Assembly (NCBI GenBank): GCA_903923135.1
Contig: CAIXWN010000024.1
Coordinates: 49,326 to 113,325, forward strand
Direction of reading: 5' to 3'
Length of the DNA stretch: 64,000 nucleotides
DNA from: an uncultured Caulobacteraceae bacterium
GTDB taxonomy: Bacteria > Pseudomonadota > Alphaproteobacteria > Caulobacterales > Caulobacteraceae
A model generated the notes under the pieces. It was not told the origin of the DNA, searched no databases, and was given only the letters and a program-made list of their open reading frames with translations. Positions 30,778 to 41,046 of the stretch are shown here, piece after piece. The translations under genes were made by a program, and so were the position numbers. Numbering within the stretch: the first letter of the stretch is position 1; every line of letters begins with the position of its first letter.

Positions 30778-31379
30778 TCACCCTGGGGCTCACCGGCTCG
30801 ATCGGCATGGGCAAGTCGACAACCGCGGCGATGTTCGCCGAGGCCGGTGCGCCGGTCTATGACGCCGACGCCGAGGTGCGGCGGCTCTACGCGCCGGGCG
30901 GAGCGGCGGTCGCGGCGGTCGGGGCCGCCTTCCCGGGCGTGGTGGTTGACGGCGGCGTTGACCGCGCCCGGCTCGCCGAGGCCGTTCTGGGCGACCCCGC
31001 AGCCCTGGCCAGGCTCAACGGCCTGGTGTGGCCGCTCATGGGCGCCGCGCGGGCGGCCTTCTTCCGCGACGCCGAGGCCCAGGGCGCGACCCTGGTTGTT
31101 CTCGACATCCCCCTGCTGCTGGAAACCGGCGGCGAAAAGAGCGTCGATGTGGTGGTGGTGGTGTCCGCTCCTGCCGACATGCAGAGACAGCGCGTTCTGG
31201 ACCGTCCGGGGATGAACGAGGCCAAGTTCGCGGCCATTCTCGCCGCCCAGCTGCCGGACGCCGAAAAGCGCGCGCGCGCGGATTTCGTGGTCGACACCAG
31301 CCACGGCCTGGAAAGCGCCCGCCGGCAGGTTCACGACATCCTGGCGATCTTGCGCGACCGGGCGAAGCAGTCGAAGTGA
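30774..31379 (+). CDS. coaE: Dephospho-CoA kinase
   Basis: [53 protein letters not shown]. Confidence 0.96.
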   Translation: MITLGLTGSIGMGKSTTAAMFAEAGAPVYDADAEVRRLYAPGGAAVAAVGAAFPGVVVDGGVDRARLAEAVLGDPAALARLNGLVWPLMGAARAAFFRDAEAQGATLVVLDIPLLLETGGEKSVDVVVVVSAPADMQRQRVLDRPGMNEAKFAAILAAQLPDAEKRARADFVVDTSHGLESARRQVHDILAILRDRAKQSK

Positions 31380-31385
31380 CGGCGG

Positions 31386-32093
31386 ATGGCGCGCGAGATT
31401 GTTCTTGATACGGAGACCACCGGTCTGGACCCGCGGCAGGGCCACAGGGTCATCGAGATCGCCTGCGTCGAGCTGCGCGACTACCTGCCTACCGGCCGCC
31501 ATTTCCACTGCTATATCAATCCCGAACGGGACATCGACCCGGACGCTGAGCGGGTTCACGGTCTCTCGCGCGCCTTCCTGGCCGACAAGCCGGTCTTCGC
31601 CCACGCCGACGTCTGCGAAGCCTTTCTCGAATTCATCGGCGATGCGCCGCTTATCGCCCACAACGCCGGATTCGACCGCGGCTTTCTCAACGCCGAGCTC
31701 GACCTCGCCGGACGGGCGCCGCTCCCCGAACCGCGTTGGATCGACAGCCTGGCCATGGCCCAGCAGCGGTTTCCCGGGGCCTACAATTCGCTCGACGCCC
31801 TGTGCAAGCGCTTCAAGATCTCCCTGGCCGACCGCGAGAAACACGGGGCGCTGATCGACACCCAACTGCTCGCCGGCGTCTATCTGGAGCTGCGCGGCGG
31901 CCGCGAGGCGACCCTCGATCTCAGCCAGACAACGACGGGATCGGAGACGCGGATGGTGCGGCAGGTCGCCCATGGGCCACGTCCGCGCCCTTTGGCGCCG
32001 CGCCTGACGGAGCCGGAGCGGTTGGCCCACGAGGCCTTCATCGCCAGCGAGATCAAGTCGGGTGCGCTCTGGCTCACCCTGGGCGGCGGCTGA
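31386..32093 (+). CDS. dnaQ: DNA polymerase III epsilon subunit
   Basis: REIVLDTETTGLDPRQGHRVIEIACVEL; IAHNAGFDRGFLNAEL; EKHGALIDTQLLAGVYLEL. Confidence 0.97.
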   Translation: MAREIVLDTETTGLDPRQGHRVIEIACVELRDYLPTGRHFHCYINPERDIDPDAERVHGLSRAFLADKPVFAHADVCEAFLEFIGDAPLIAHNAGFDRGFLNAELDLAGRAPLPEPRWIDSLAMAQQRFPGAYNSLDALCKRFKISLADREKHGALIDTQLLAGVYLELRGGREATLDLSQTTTGSETRMVRQVAHGPRPRPLAPRLTEPERLAHEAFIASEIKSGALWLTLGGG

Positions 32094-32114
32094 GCCCGGG
32101 GGCCTTCCGCAGGA

Positions 32115-32612
32115 TCATGCGTTGCCGGCCTGCGCCGCCTCGGCCTGGGCCTTGCGGGCCAGATAGATGGCCGCGAAGTCCATCGGCTCGAGCATCAGCG
32201 GCGGGAAACCGCCTTCCGCCGACAGGTCAGCGATAAGCCGGCGGGCGAAGGGGAACAGATAGCGCGGGCATTCGATCATCAGAACCTGCTCGAGGTCCTC
32301 GGGGTCGACGCCGACGATCTGGAAGAGGCCGGCGTAGACCAGTTCCAGCTGGAACACCGCCTCGCCATCCCGACGGGCCGCGGCGGTGAGCTTGAGTTCA
32401 ACCTCGAACACTCCGCCTTCGCGGCCGCTGGCGTTCAGTTCGACGGCCAGGTCGATCTGCGGCGAGTTGGCGCCGCCCCGAAGCGATTCCGGGGCCCGCG
32501 GATTCTCGAACGACAGGTCGCGGACGTACTGCGCCAGGATCCGGATCGCGGGCTGGGCGGCGGCCGCCTGGGCGTCGGCGTCAGCGGGCGGCGGGGCGTA
32601 GGTGTCGGTCAT
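32115..32612 (-). CDS. secB: Protein-export chaperone SecB
   Basis: [75 protein letters not shown]. Confidence 0.97.
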   Translation of the reverse strand: MTDTYAPPPADADAQAAAAQPAIRILAQYVRDLSFENPRAPESLRGGANSPQIDLAVELNASGREGGVFEVELKLTAAARRDGEAVFQLELVYAGLFQIVGVDPEDLEQVLMIECPRYLFPFARRLIADLSAEGGFPPLMLEPMDFAAIYLARKAQAEAAQAGNA

Positions 32613-32756
32613 TCTGGGATCGTCCGTGGTTGGCCCTGCCCGGGCGGGCGGCAAGGAGCCGGCTGGCTATCATGAGCCCCGCTGCGTCGCAACGTCAGCC
32701 TGCTGACGCGCCCGCTGCTTTACCCTATATAGCGGGTTCACCCATTCGAAAGGCGT

Positions 32757-33374
32757 GTGCCTCCCTTGCGGATCCTCGAACTCATCATCCTCGCCGCCCT
32801 GGCGGCGGTGGTCCTGTTTCAGCTCTACGCCGTCCTGGGTCGCCGGGTCGGGCGTGGCGCCGACGAGACACCCCGGGCGATCGCCCCGCCACTGGAAACC
32901 CCCCGGCTGACGCCTCCGCTCGCCGAACCGACCGCGAATGTGTCGGGTCTGGCGGCGTTGCGCGCCCGCGATCCCAGCTTCGATGTCACCGCCTTCCTGC
33001 AGGGGGCCCGGCAGGCTTATCAGATGATCGTCACCGCCTTCGCCACCGGCGACCGCGCCGTCTTGAAGCCCCTGCTGGCCGAGGACGTCATGACCGGCTT
33101 CGACGCCGCCATCCGCCAGCGCGAGGCGGAGGGCCGTAGCGAAAGCGTCGATTTCCTGCAGACCCCGCGCGCCGATTTCGAAGGTGTCAGTCTGGTAGGT
33201 GATCTGGCGAAGGCCTCGGTGCGCTTCCTGGCGGAATTCCGCAGCCGCTCCAAGGGGCCCGAGGGCGAGGCGGTCGACGATCGCCGCACCGCCGAGATCT
33301 GGACGTTCCAGCGCAATCTCAAGAGCCGCGACCCCAACTGGACCCTCGTGCACGTGGACGCCGCGGAGGCTTGA
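32757..33374 (+). CDS. Tim44/TimA-domain inner-membrane protein (GTG start)
   Basis: LRILELIILAALAAVVLFQLYAVLGRRVG; FLQGARQAYQMIVTAFATGDRAVLKPLLAEDV. Confidence 0.9.
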   Translation: MPPLRILELIILAALAAVVLFQLYAVLGRRVGRGADETPRAIAPPLETPRLTPPLAEPTANVSGLAALRARDPSFDVTAFLQGARQAYQMIVTAFATGDRAVLKPLLAEDVMTGFDAAIRQREAEGRSESVDFLQTPRADFEGVSLVGDLAKASVRFLAEFRSRSKGPEGEAVDDRRTAEIWTFQRNLKSRDPNWTLVHVDAAEA

Positions 33375-34516
33375 TGCGCGGCCGGGTTCTGGCCGCCCTG
33401 CTGGCCGCCGCCGCGCTCGCCGGTTGCGCCAGCCAGGCGCCGAGCCCACCGTCGACGGGCCGATTGCCGACCGTGGCCCAGCCGCCGTCTCCCGGGCCGC
33501 GTCCGGCCCCGATCGAACCGGCTCCTCCCGCGGCCGCCACACCCGCCGCGCCGGGCTCGCCATTTGACGCCCTCGGCGGCTGGGACCAGGAGGATCACGC
33601 CGCCGCCCTGGATGCGGTCCTCGCCGGCTGCCGCGTCGCCCGTGACGCGGACCTCGCCGAGGTCTGTCGCCGCGCCGCAGCCCTGGGCCATCTCGAGGAA
33701 CCCCGCGCCCGCGCCTTCCTGGAAACCCACTTCCGGCCGCAGCCTGTCCCCGAGACCGGCCTGCTCACCGCCTATTTCACGCCCGTCTATGAGGCGCGGT
33801 CCCGCCGGGGGGGCGAGTTCACCGCGCCGGTGCGCCCCCGCCCCGCCGATCTGCCGCGCCCCGTTGCGGGCGCCGCGACGCCCCTCTACCCCGATCGCGC
33901 CGAGATCGAACGCCGACCGGCCCATGGCGCCCTGGCCTGGATGCGACCGGAGGACCTGTTCTTCCTGCAGATCCAGGGATCCGGGGTGCTGGAGGATCCT
34001 GATGGCGGTCGTCGCCGGGCGGTCTTTGACGGCTCCAACGGCGCCCCCTTTCTCGGCCTGGCGGCGCCCATGCGCCAGCAGGGCCTGCTCGTCGACCAGG
34101 ACACCTCCGCCGAGCGCATCCGCGCCTGGCTGGCGGCCAACCGTGGTCCGCGGGCGGAGGCGGTGATGCGACTGAACCGGCGTTATGTCTTCTTCCGTCT
34201 TGAGCCGGACGATGGCGGTGAACCGGCCGGCGCAGCCGGCCTGAGGCTGACACCGGGCCGGGCCCTGGCGGTGGACCCTGCCGCCCACGCCATGGGCGAG
34301 GTCCTCTGGCTGGACGCCGCCTCGCCGGTTTTGAGCGGGGCCTTTCCCGCCTACCGGCGCCTGGCGCTGGCGCTCGACACCGGCGGCGCCATCCACGGGC
34401 CCGCCCGTGTCGACCTCTATCTCGGCCGCGGGCCCGACGCCGGTCTGGAGGCGGGGCGGGTGCGCCACGTGCTTCGTCTCTACCGCCTCGTTCCTGTCCT
34501 GCCTCCGGGCGCATGA
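33374..34516 (+). CDS. mltA: Membrane-bound lytic murein transglycosylase A
   Basis: FRPQPVPETGLLTAYFTPVYEARSRR; DLFFLQIQGSGVLE; C-terminal 3D domain. Confidence 0.93.
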   Translation: MRGRVLAALLAAAALAGCASQAPSPPSTGRLPTVAQPPSPGPRPAPIEPAPPAAATPAAPGSPFDALGGWDQEDHAAALDAVLAGCRVARDADLAEVCRRAAALGHLEEPRARAFLETHFRPQPVPETGLLTAYFTPVYEARSRRGGEFTAPVRPRPADLPRPVAGAATPLYPDRAEIERRPAHGALAWMRPEDLFFLQIQGSGVLEDPDGGRRRAVFDGSNGAPFLGLAAPMRQQGLLVDQDTSAERIRAWLAANRGPRAEAVMRLNRRYVFFRLEPDDGGEPAGAAGLRLTPGRALAVDPAAHAMGEVLWLDAASPVLSGAFPAYRRLALALDTGGAIHGPARVDLYLGRGPDAGLEAGRVRHVLRLYRLVPVLPPGA

Positions 34517-35076
34517 AACCGCCGGCCGACGACGCCGACGCCCGACTCTGGGGCGTGATCACCGCCACGGTCAGGCCGCTGCGCAGCCGTCACCGGCCGC
34601 GGGTCGCGGCGGCTGCCGCGCCAGCGACGCCCGCGGTGACACCGCCGCCCCCGTCTGCGCCGCCAGGCCCCGCGCGGACCCGGGCCCCACACCATCCGCC
34701 ACACGCGCCGGCCGCGCGAAAGACCCCGCCGCGGCCCCACCTGCCGCCTCAGCCCATCGAACCCGGCCGCCGCCGCCGCATCGATCGCGGTCACGAGCCT
34801 CCGGCGGCCGTCGTGGACCTTCATGGCCTCAACCAGGACCAGGCCCGGGCCGCGCTCACCGGTTTCATTCTGCGGGGCTGGTCCGAGAACCGCCGCACAA
34901 TACTCGTGATCACCGGCAAGGGGGCGCTGGGCGACGGCGTCCTGCGCCGCCGGGTGCCCGAATGGCTCGGCGAGCCGCCCCTTCGCCAGATCGTCGCCGG
35001 TCTCTCCGAGGCCCACCGCCGCCATGGCGGCGAGGGGGCGATCTATGTGGCGCTCAAGCGGGCCGATCCGCGGTAG
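34513..35076 (+). CDS. Smr/MutS2-domain protein
   Basis: VDLHGLNQDQARAALTGFILRGWSENRRTILVITGKGALGDGVLRRRVPEWL. Confidence 0.9.
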   Translation: MKPPADDADARLWGVITATVRPLRSRHRPRVAAAAAPATPAVTPPPPSAPPGPARTRAPHHPPHAPAARKTPPRPHLPPQPIEPGRRRRIDRGHEPPAAVVDLHGLNQDQARAALTGFILRGWSENRRTILVITGKGALGDGVLRRRVPEWLGEPPLRQIVAGLSEAHRRHGGEGAIYVALKRADPR

Positions 35077-35225
35077 GCGGGGGGCGCCGATTTCACCCGG
35101 CCGAGGCGGCGGACTTCTGGCCGCATGCCACGGGTGGGTTCGCACGGCGCCCTTTCCCTGTAGACTGAGAACAGGCGCGGTCGAGCTGGAGCGGGGTCGC
35201 CCATGATCAGACGAGGCGGCTGACC

Positions 35226-35783
35226 ATGGTCCAGGGCGCAGCTCTCGATCTCGACAGGTCCATCGTCACCCGCGACGGCTGGCGGCTGCGCATCCGCCCC
35301 ATCTGGCCGGAGGATGCGCCGGCGCTCATCGAAATGGCGGAGCGTTCCACGCCGGAGGATTTGCGGCTGCGCTTCTTCACGCCGGTCCGACTCGACCACG
35401 GCACGCTCGCCGCCCGTCTGACCCGCTACGACCACGACCGGCAGATCGCCGTGGCGGCCTGGGATCCCGCCTCGCCGCGCGGCGAGGGCGAGTTCCTGGC
35501 GGTCATGCGCCTGATCTGCGCGCCGGACGACAGCAGCGGCGAGTTCGCCGTCATGGTCCGTTCCGACCTCAAGGGCCACGGCGTCGGCCGTCGCCTGATG
35601 GAGGAGATGCTGGGTTGGGCCGTCGCCCGCGGGCTGCCGCGGGTGGAGGGCGTCGTGCTCGCCGAAAATCGCGCCATGCTGCATATGGTCCGCGCCTGTG
35701 GCGGTGTGGTGGAACCCTACGGCGATGACTTTCCCGCCGTTCGGGTCCGTTTCGACCCGGCGGTCCTGGACCCGGCAGGCTGA
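35226..35783 (+). CDS. GNAT-family acetyltransferase
   Basis: Acetyl-CoA binding region VRSDLKGHGVGRRLMEEMLGWA. Confidence 0.85.
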   Translation: MVQGAALDLDRSIVTRDGWRLRIRPIWPEDAPALIEMAERSTPEDLRLRFFTPVRLDHGTLAARLTRYDHDRQIAVAAWDPASPRGEGEFLAVMRLICAPDDSSGEFAVMVRSDLKGHGVGRRLMEEMLGWAVARGLPRVEGVVLAENRAMLHMVRACGGVVEPYGDDFPAVRVRFDPAVLDPAG

Positions 35784-35871
35784 CAGGCGGTCGCTGCCAG
35801 AGAAAGCGCCTCGCAACGGACCGCCCCTCCGCCTATGAGGAGCCGGCGGGCGGGGCGAAGAGGTTCAGCGG

Positions 35872-36744
35872 ATGACGACGGGCAGGACGAGGCCGCTGGC
35901 GACCGCCGCCGCCGTGATGGTCGGGCTGGTGGTCCTGGCCGGGGCGTGGGCGTTCATCCAGTCGCGGTCCCAGGCGATTGTCGAGGCGCGCCATCCCCTC
36001 GATCCCAGCCCCGTGGCGGCCGCGACGACACCCGAGGCGGTTGCCCGCGGCGGGCGACTGGTCGCCGTCACCGCCTGCGGCGGCTGCCATGGCCCCGATC
36101 TCACCGGCGGTCCGCTCAATGTCGCCGGGACGCAGGTCCCCACGCCGAATCTCACGCGTCTCGCATCCAGGCAATCTGACGCCGAACTGGACCGGGCGAT
36201 CCGGCGGGGTCTGCGCCCGGACGGAACCAGCGAACTGGTCATGCCCTCGGCCGCCTACGCCGGCTTCACCGATGACGAGGTCGCCGCGATGATCGGCTAT
36301 CTGCGCAGTCTTCCGGGAAAGGGGGTCCAGCCGGCCCGACCGCATCCGGGGCCCTTCCTTCGCGTGGCTCTGGTGGCGGGCTGGGTCAGGCCGGACGCCG
36401 AGGCCGTCCTGAGGGCCCGGCCGCCCCTTGACGCCGGGCCGGCCGTCGCCGCCGGCCGCCATCTTGCCGCCATCGCCTGCGGACGCTGCCACGGGACCGA
36501 CCTTGGCGGCGTGCGTGACGCCGGTCCCGACATGACCGTGCGCGGCTATTTCACCCCTGCCCAGTTCCACACCCTGCTGCGCAAGGGCGAAGCGGTCGGG
36601 GCCGGCAACATGGCCCTGATGAACGAGACGGCCCAGGCCAGCTTCAGTCATTTCACCGACGGCGAGATCGACGCCATCTACGCCTATCTGGACGCCCGCG
36701 ACCGCATCCTCGCCGCCCGGGCCGCCCGGCGCAAAACGTCCTGA
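35872..36744 (+). CDS. Diheme c-type cytochrome
   Basis: Two CxxCH motifs (ACGGCHG, ACGRCHG), membrane-anchor N-terminus. Confidence 0.9.
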   Translation: MTTGRTRPLATAAAVMVGLVVLAGAWAFIQSRSQAIVEARHPLDPSPVAAATTPEAVARGGRLVAVTACGGCHGPDLTGGPLNVAGTQVPTPNLTRLASRQSDAELDRAIRRGLRPDGTSELVMPSAAYAGFTDDEVAAMIGYLRSLPGKGVQPARPHPGPFLRVALVAGWVRPDAEAVLRARPPLDAGPAVAAGRHLAAIACGRCHGTDLGGVRDAGPDMTVRGYFTPAQFHTLLRKGEAVGAGNMALMNETAQASFSHFTDGEIDAIYAYLDARDRILAARAARRKTS

Positions 36745-36788
36745 AGGCGTTCGCGTCCGACACTGAACTGGACCGATCTGGTCGGCGA

Positions 36789-37907
36789 TCAGCGCGCGGC
36801 TGGCGCCGGCCTGGCGGCGCGTCCGGGATCGAGCAGGCCCAGGCCCAGGTCGTTCACGCCTCCGGGGGCCTGGCCGTTGGCCAGAACCACCACGCCCACG
36901 CCGGCGTCGCGGTCCAGACCGATGAAGGCGTGATAGAAGCCGTCCTTCCAGATCAGTTCCCGCCCTCCCTCCCGCACAACGTTCCACCCCAGCGCGGCCT
37001 CGGTCGACGGCGGCTGACCGCCCGGCCGGCGCGTGGCCAGCATCCGCTGCAGACCAGCCGCCAGGCTCGGCTCGCGCCGGCCCAAAAGGGCCTCCAGCAG
37101 CACCGCAAGGTCGTCGGCCGTTGAATAGAGGGCGCCCGCGCCGGCGAGGGCCCCGTAGTCGCGGCGGGTGGAGCGCCCGCCGGTCATGTCGTACTCCACG
37201 GCCTCCCGCGCGCGCATGTCGAGGGTCAGTTCGGGTCGGGTGTCCTTCAGGCCCAGCGGTCCGGTCACCCGCGCCTCCACCAGCGCAGGCCAGCCCACCG
37301 CCTCACGGGTCGCCAGGGCCTCGCCCAGCAGGCCGTAACCGAGGTCGGAATAGGCGTAGCGGCGCTGCGCCCGGGGAACCGGCGGTTCTGAGGCGACGAA
37401 GTCGAAAAGGGCGCCGCGGGAATATCCGGCGAAGGGATTGGTGTGATCGCGCGAGGCGCGGTTCCTCGGCCAGGCAGGCAGGCCAGAGGTCATGGTCGCC
37501 AGATCCGCCCAGGTCACAGCGAGGTCGCCGGCGTGCGGGAGCCGGTTGGCGGGCCTGGGAAGGGAGTCGGCCACCGCGCCATCCACCATCAGCGCTCCAC
37601 TCTCGACAGCCTGGGCCAGCAGCAGGGCGGTGAAGACCTTGGTGACGGAGGCGACCTGGAACACGGTCTCGCCGGTCATCGGCCTTCCGTCACCCCGCGC
37701 CAGGGTCCCGTAAGCGATGGTGCGCCGTCCCGCGGGGCCGACGATCTCCACCACCATACCGCTGCCCTGCCGACGACCGTCGACCCGGTCGGCGAGCAGG
37801 GTGCGGATTTCCGCGTCCGTCGGTGTGGGCGCGGGCGCGGCCGCCCGGGCCGGAACCGCAAAGGCCGCGACCATCGCCAGCCCCAGGCTCAAGGCGCGCA
37901 TTATCAT
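36789..37907 (-). CDS. Serine hydrolase, beta-lactamase/class C family
   Basis: Signal peptide; VFQVASVTKVFTALLLAQAV (SxxK), YSDLGYGLLGEAL (YxN-like). Confidence 0.88.
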   Translation of the reverse strand: MIMRALSLGLAMVAAFAVPARAAAPAPTPTDAEIRTLLADRVDGRRQGSGMVVEIVGPAGRRTIAYGTLARGDGRPMTGETVFQVASVTKVFTALLLAQAVESGALMVDGAVADSLPRPANRLPHAGDLAVTWADLATMTSGLPAWPRNRASRDHTNPFAGYSRGALFDFVASEPPVPRAQRRYAYSDLGYGLLGEALATREAVGWPALVEARVTGPLGLKDTRPELTLDMRAREAVEYDMTGGRSTRRDYGALAGAGALYSTADDLAVLLEALLGRREPSLAAGLQRMLATRRPGGQPPSTEAALGWNVVREGGRELIWKDGFYHAFIGLDRDAGVGVVVLANGQAPGGVNDLGLGLLDPGRAARPAPAAR

Positions 37908-38003
37908 GGAACCAAGGATGACAGGCCTGGCCGCAGGTCAAGCGCCGGATGCGCTCAGGCCTCACCCGGCCTGAGTATTTTCCGACCCTGTCGCCGGGGA
38001 CTC

Positions 38004-38032
38004 CCCTGCCGCAGGGTGGCAGGATTGCCACC
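38004..38032. repeat. Two overlapping inverted repeats in a divergent intergenic region
   Basis: CCCTGC-c-GCAGGG (38004-38016) overlapping GGTGGCA-ggat-TGCCACC (38015-38032). Confidence 0.6.
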
Positions 38033-38176
38033 GACGTCTGTCGGCTTGTCGGGAAATGTCGGGCGATCTTCGATCGGGACCGCCCCACCAGGATCAGGTC
38101 GCCGCCGACCACCTGATCGTCGCCGCGACGGCCCGACACCGTCCTGTCGCGGCGCCCAGAGCAAAGGACCGATTGT

Positions 38177-39100
38177 TTGGGGGACCCCTACAAGACCCTC
38201 GGCGTCTCGACGGACGCCACCCAGGCCGAGATCCGCCGGGCCTATCACAAGCTGGCCAAGACCCATCACCCGGACCTCAACCCGGGCGACGACAAGGCGG
38301 AGGCCGTGTTCAAGGGCGTCACGGCCGCCAACGACATCCTGTCCGACCCCGAAAAGCGGGCGCGTTTCGACCGGGGTGAGATCGACGCCTCCGGGCAGGC
38401 GCAGGCGCCACGGTCGTCCTATCGCGACTATGCCGAGGGTGACACCGGGCGGCGCTACAGCCGGGGTGGTGGCCCGGGCGACTGGGACGAGAGTGACTTC
38501 GCCGACATCTTCAGCACGACCTTCGGAGCCGGGGCGACACGCGGCGGCGACAGATCCCGCCGGGGCGCCGACGAACACTACTCTCTCGCCGTCGGCTTTC
38601 TCGACGCCATCAACGGCGCGACGCAAAGATTGACCCTGCCCTCGGGCCGGACCCTCGAGGCCAAGATCCCGGCGGGCGCCGCCGACGGACAGATCCTGCG
38701 TCTGCGGGGCCAGGGCGGTCCGGGCCGCAACGGCGGCCCCTCCGGCGATGCGCTGGTCGAGGTCATCGTCTCCCCGCACCCGGTCTTCACGCGCGCCGGC
38801 CAGGACATCCGCATGGAGCTTCCCATCACCCTGTCAGAGGCCGTGCTCGGGGGCGCCATCGAGGCTCCGACACCGGGCGGCATGGTGCGCGTCCGCATCC
38901 CGCCCGGCTCGGACAACGGCTCCGAACTCCGGCTGCGCGGCCGGGGAGCGCCGGCCCACGCCGGCCAGGCCGCCGGCGATCTGTACGCGACCCTGCGGGT
39001 CGTCATCGGTCCGCCGGATGAGGCCCTGAAGGTGTTCCTGGAAACCTGGAAGCCAGACCCCGCCAGCAATCCCCGGTCATCGATGGAGACCCGGCCATGA
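38177..39100 (+). CDS. cbpA: DnaJ-family co-chaperone CbpA
   Basis: DPYKTLGVSTDATQAEIRRAYHKLAKTHHPDLNPGD; no zinc-finger CXXCXGXG repeats; C-terminal domain. Confidence 0.92.
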   Translation: MGDPYKTLGVSTDATQAEIRRAYHKLAKTHHPDLNPGDDKAEAVFKGVTAANDILSDPEKRARFDRGEIDASGQAQAPRSSYRDYAEGDTGRRYSRGGGPGDWDESDFADIFSTTFGAGATRGGDRSRRGADEHYSLAVGFLDAINGATQRLTLPSGRTLEAKIPAGAADGQILRLRGQGGPGRNGGPSGDALVEVIVSPHPVFTRAGQDIRMELPITLSEAVLGGAIEAPTPGGMVRVRIPPGSDNGSELRLRGRGAPAHAGQAAGDLYATLRVVIGPPDEALKVFLETWKPDPASNPRSSMETRP

Positions 39101-39378
39101 TCACCGTCGAGGTGCTCCTCACCCGACTGCCCGGCCTGCCTCTCGGGGACCTGGAGCGCTGGATCTCCAACGACTGGGTGAGGCCGGACGGCGGTCAGGG
39201 GCATTATGGTTTCCGCGAGATCGATGTGGCGCGGGTGCGGCTCATCCGGGAGTTGCGCGACGACCTGGCCATCGATGAGGCGGCCCTGCCGGTCATCCTG
39301 CTGCTGCTCGACCAGGTCTACGACCTGCGCCGGCGGCTGGCGGCGCAGCGCGGGGGGCCGGGGCCTGCAAGGCCGTGA
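39097..39378 (+). CDS. cbpM: Chaperone modulator CbpM-like
   Basis: Small MerR-like helical protein coupled to cbpA. Confidence 0.75.
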   Translation: MITVEVLLTRLPGLPLGDLERWISNDWVRPDGGQGHYGFREIDVARVRLIRELRDDLAIDEAALPVILLLLDQVYDLRRRLAAQRGGPGPARP

Positions 39379-39392
39379 ACCTCGATCGGCGG

Positions 39393-40184
39393 TCAGCGCC
39401 GGGCCGCGGCCGCGACCGCGGGCCAAAGATCGTCCGACGGTCCGTACCACGCCGCGTAAAGGGACGCCTGGACGAAGACCCAGTCCAGCAGCCGGCCGGG
39501 CTCCAGGTCCGTCATCCGCCCGATCGTCCCGGCGCGCCGGCGAAGGACGCCCGGCGCCTGCGCCGCCACGGGGTCGGGCGCGATGGCCATCAGGGCGTGA
39601 TCGAAGGCGCGATCGCCGAGCAGGCCCTTGGGGTCGATCGCCAGCCAGCCGCGCTCTCCGGCGTCGAGCACATTGCCGTGGTGCAGGTCGCCGTGCAGCG
39701 GCCGCATCTCAACGGTGGTCGCCAGAAACCGCTGCGCCGTCCCGGCCGCCTGGACGAAGGTCCCCCCACGCTCCAACGCCGCCCCGGGCAGGGTGTCCAG
39801 CCAGCGGTCCAGCGGGACCAGGCCGTCGTATATCGCGGCCCTTCCGGCGGAATGGATGGCGTCGCCGACGCCGCAGAGCGTCTCCAGGGCCTCGTCCTCA
39901 TCGAGGTCGCCGAGCCGGTGGGCGCCGGCGGCGCGCTCCATGAGAACCGCGTCGGCCTCGCGTTCGAACACCCGCACGGCGCCCTGGCCGTCCAGAGCCT
40001 GCAGAAAGCGCGATCCGGCGACCTCCTGTTCGGCCATGGCGGCCTTGAGCATCAGGGGCGCGCCGCCCCGCCGCACCGGCAGCAGCCGGCTCCACTGGCT
40101 GGCGAAGGGCGCCCCGTCCGGCAACAGCCGCCAGCGCGCCAGCCACGGGGCGAAAACCGCCAGATCGTCTGATCGCTCGGTCAT
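39393..40184 (-). CDS. APH(6)-like aminoglycoside/hydroxyurea phosphotransferase
   Basis: PLHGDLHHGNVLDAGERGWLAIDPKGLLGDRAFDHALM catalytic region. Confidence 0.85.
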   Translation of the reverse strand: MTERSDDLAVFAPWLARWRLLPDGAPFASQWSRLLPVRRGGAPLMLKAAMAEQEVAGSRFLQALDGQGAVRVFEREADAVLMERAAGAHRLGDLDEDEALETLCGVGDAIHSAGRAAIYDGLVPLDRWLDTLPGAALERGGTFVQAAGTAQRFLATTVEMRPLHGDLHHGNVLDAGERGWLAIDPKGLLGDRAFDHALMAIAPDPVAAQAPGVLRRRAGTIGRMTDLEPGRLLDWVFVQASLYAAWYGPSDDLWPAVAAAARR

Positions 40185-40197
40185 TCGGCTTTGCGGC

Positions 40198-40989
40198 TCA
40201 GACGAAGGCGGTGCGCACCTCGCCCAGGCCCTGATCGAAACGGCAGACGATGTCGTCGCCGGCCCTGACCGGAATGGCCCGGACGAAGGACCCGGTCAGG
40301 ATGACCTGGCCGGGTTCGAAGGTGACGCCGAACTCGCCGAGCTTGTTGGCCAGCCAGGCGACCGAGGTCACCGGATTGCCCAGCACGGCCGACGCCACGC
40401 CCTCCTGTTCGACCTCGCCCCGGCGCACGATCGATCCCCGCACGGTGCGGATGTCGATCTGGTCCAGGCGTCGCGGATTGGCCCCCAGAACCACCGCCCC
40501 GCAGGCGGCGAGATCGGCGACGGTGTCGATCAGGTCCATCCCGGGGCCCCTGGCGACCCGGAAATCCACGATCTCGATGGCGGGAAGAACGAACTCGGTG
40601 GCGCGCAGAACGTCCACCGGCAGAACCCCTGGTCCCCGGAGCGCCTGACCCATGACAAAGGCGATCTCGATCTCGATCATCGGGTCGAACAGCGCCGCCA
40701 TGGGGACCGGCGTATCCTCCGGGAAGAACATATCGTCGGTCATGGCGCTGAAATCCGGCTCGGCCGAACCGGCCATGGCCTGCATGGCCTTGGACGTCAG
40801 GCCGACCTTGTAGCCGCGGATCCGGCGGCCCTCGGCCAGACGCCGCGCCACGAAGGCCTCCTGGATGCGATAGGCGTCCTCGACCTCGATACCGGGGTAG
40901 GTCCTGGTCAGCAGCGGCAGGGGCCTGCGGGTGCTGTAGACCTCGATGAGGTCGTCGACGATGGCGGACCGGGTGGCGTCATCCAGCAC
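40198..40989 (-). CDS. 2-keto-4-pentenoate hydratase / 2-oxohept-3-enedioate hydratase family
   Basis: RRIRGYKVGLTSKAMQ; MIEIEIAFVMGQAL; LVNP-type ending GNPVTSVAWLANKLGEFGVTFEPGQVILTGSFV. Confidence 0.92.
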   Translation of the reverse strand: MLDDATRSAIVDDLIEVYSTRRPLPLLTRTYPGIEVEDAYRIQEAFVARRLAEGRRIRGYKVGLTSKAMQAMAGSAEPDFSAMTDDMFFPEDTPVPMAALFDPMIEIEIAFVMGQALRGPGVLPVDVLRATEFVLPAIEIVDFRVARGPGMDLIDTVADLAACGAVVLGANPRRLDQIDIRTVRGSIVRRGEVEQEGVASAVLGNPVTSVAWLANKLGEFGVTFEPGQVILTGSFVRAIPVRAGDDIVCRFDQGLGEVRTAFV

Positions 40990-41046
40990 GGCGTTCTCCT
41001 TGAGGTTTGCGGTCCTCCGCCCGTGAAACCGGCCTTGCCCGGCGCA

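Noticed and set aside
40981-41030. Half parS-like CGTGAAACC near 41022
   Set aside because: Only one arm matches; without the GTTTCAC arm it is not a credible ParB site
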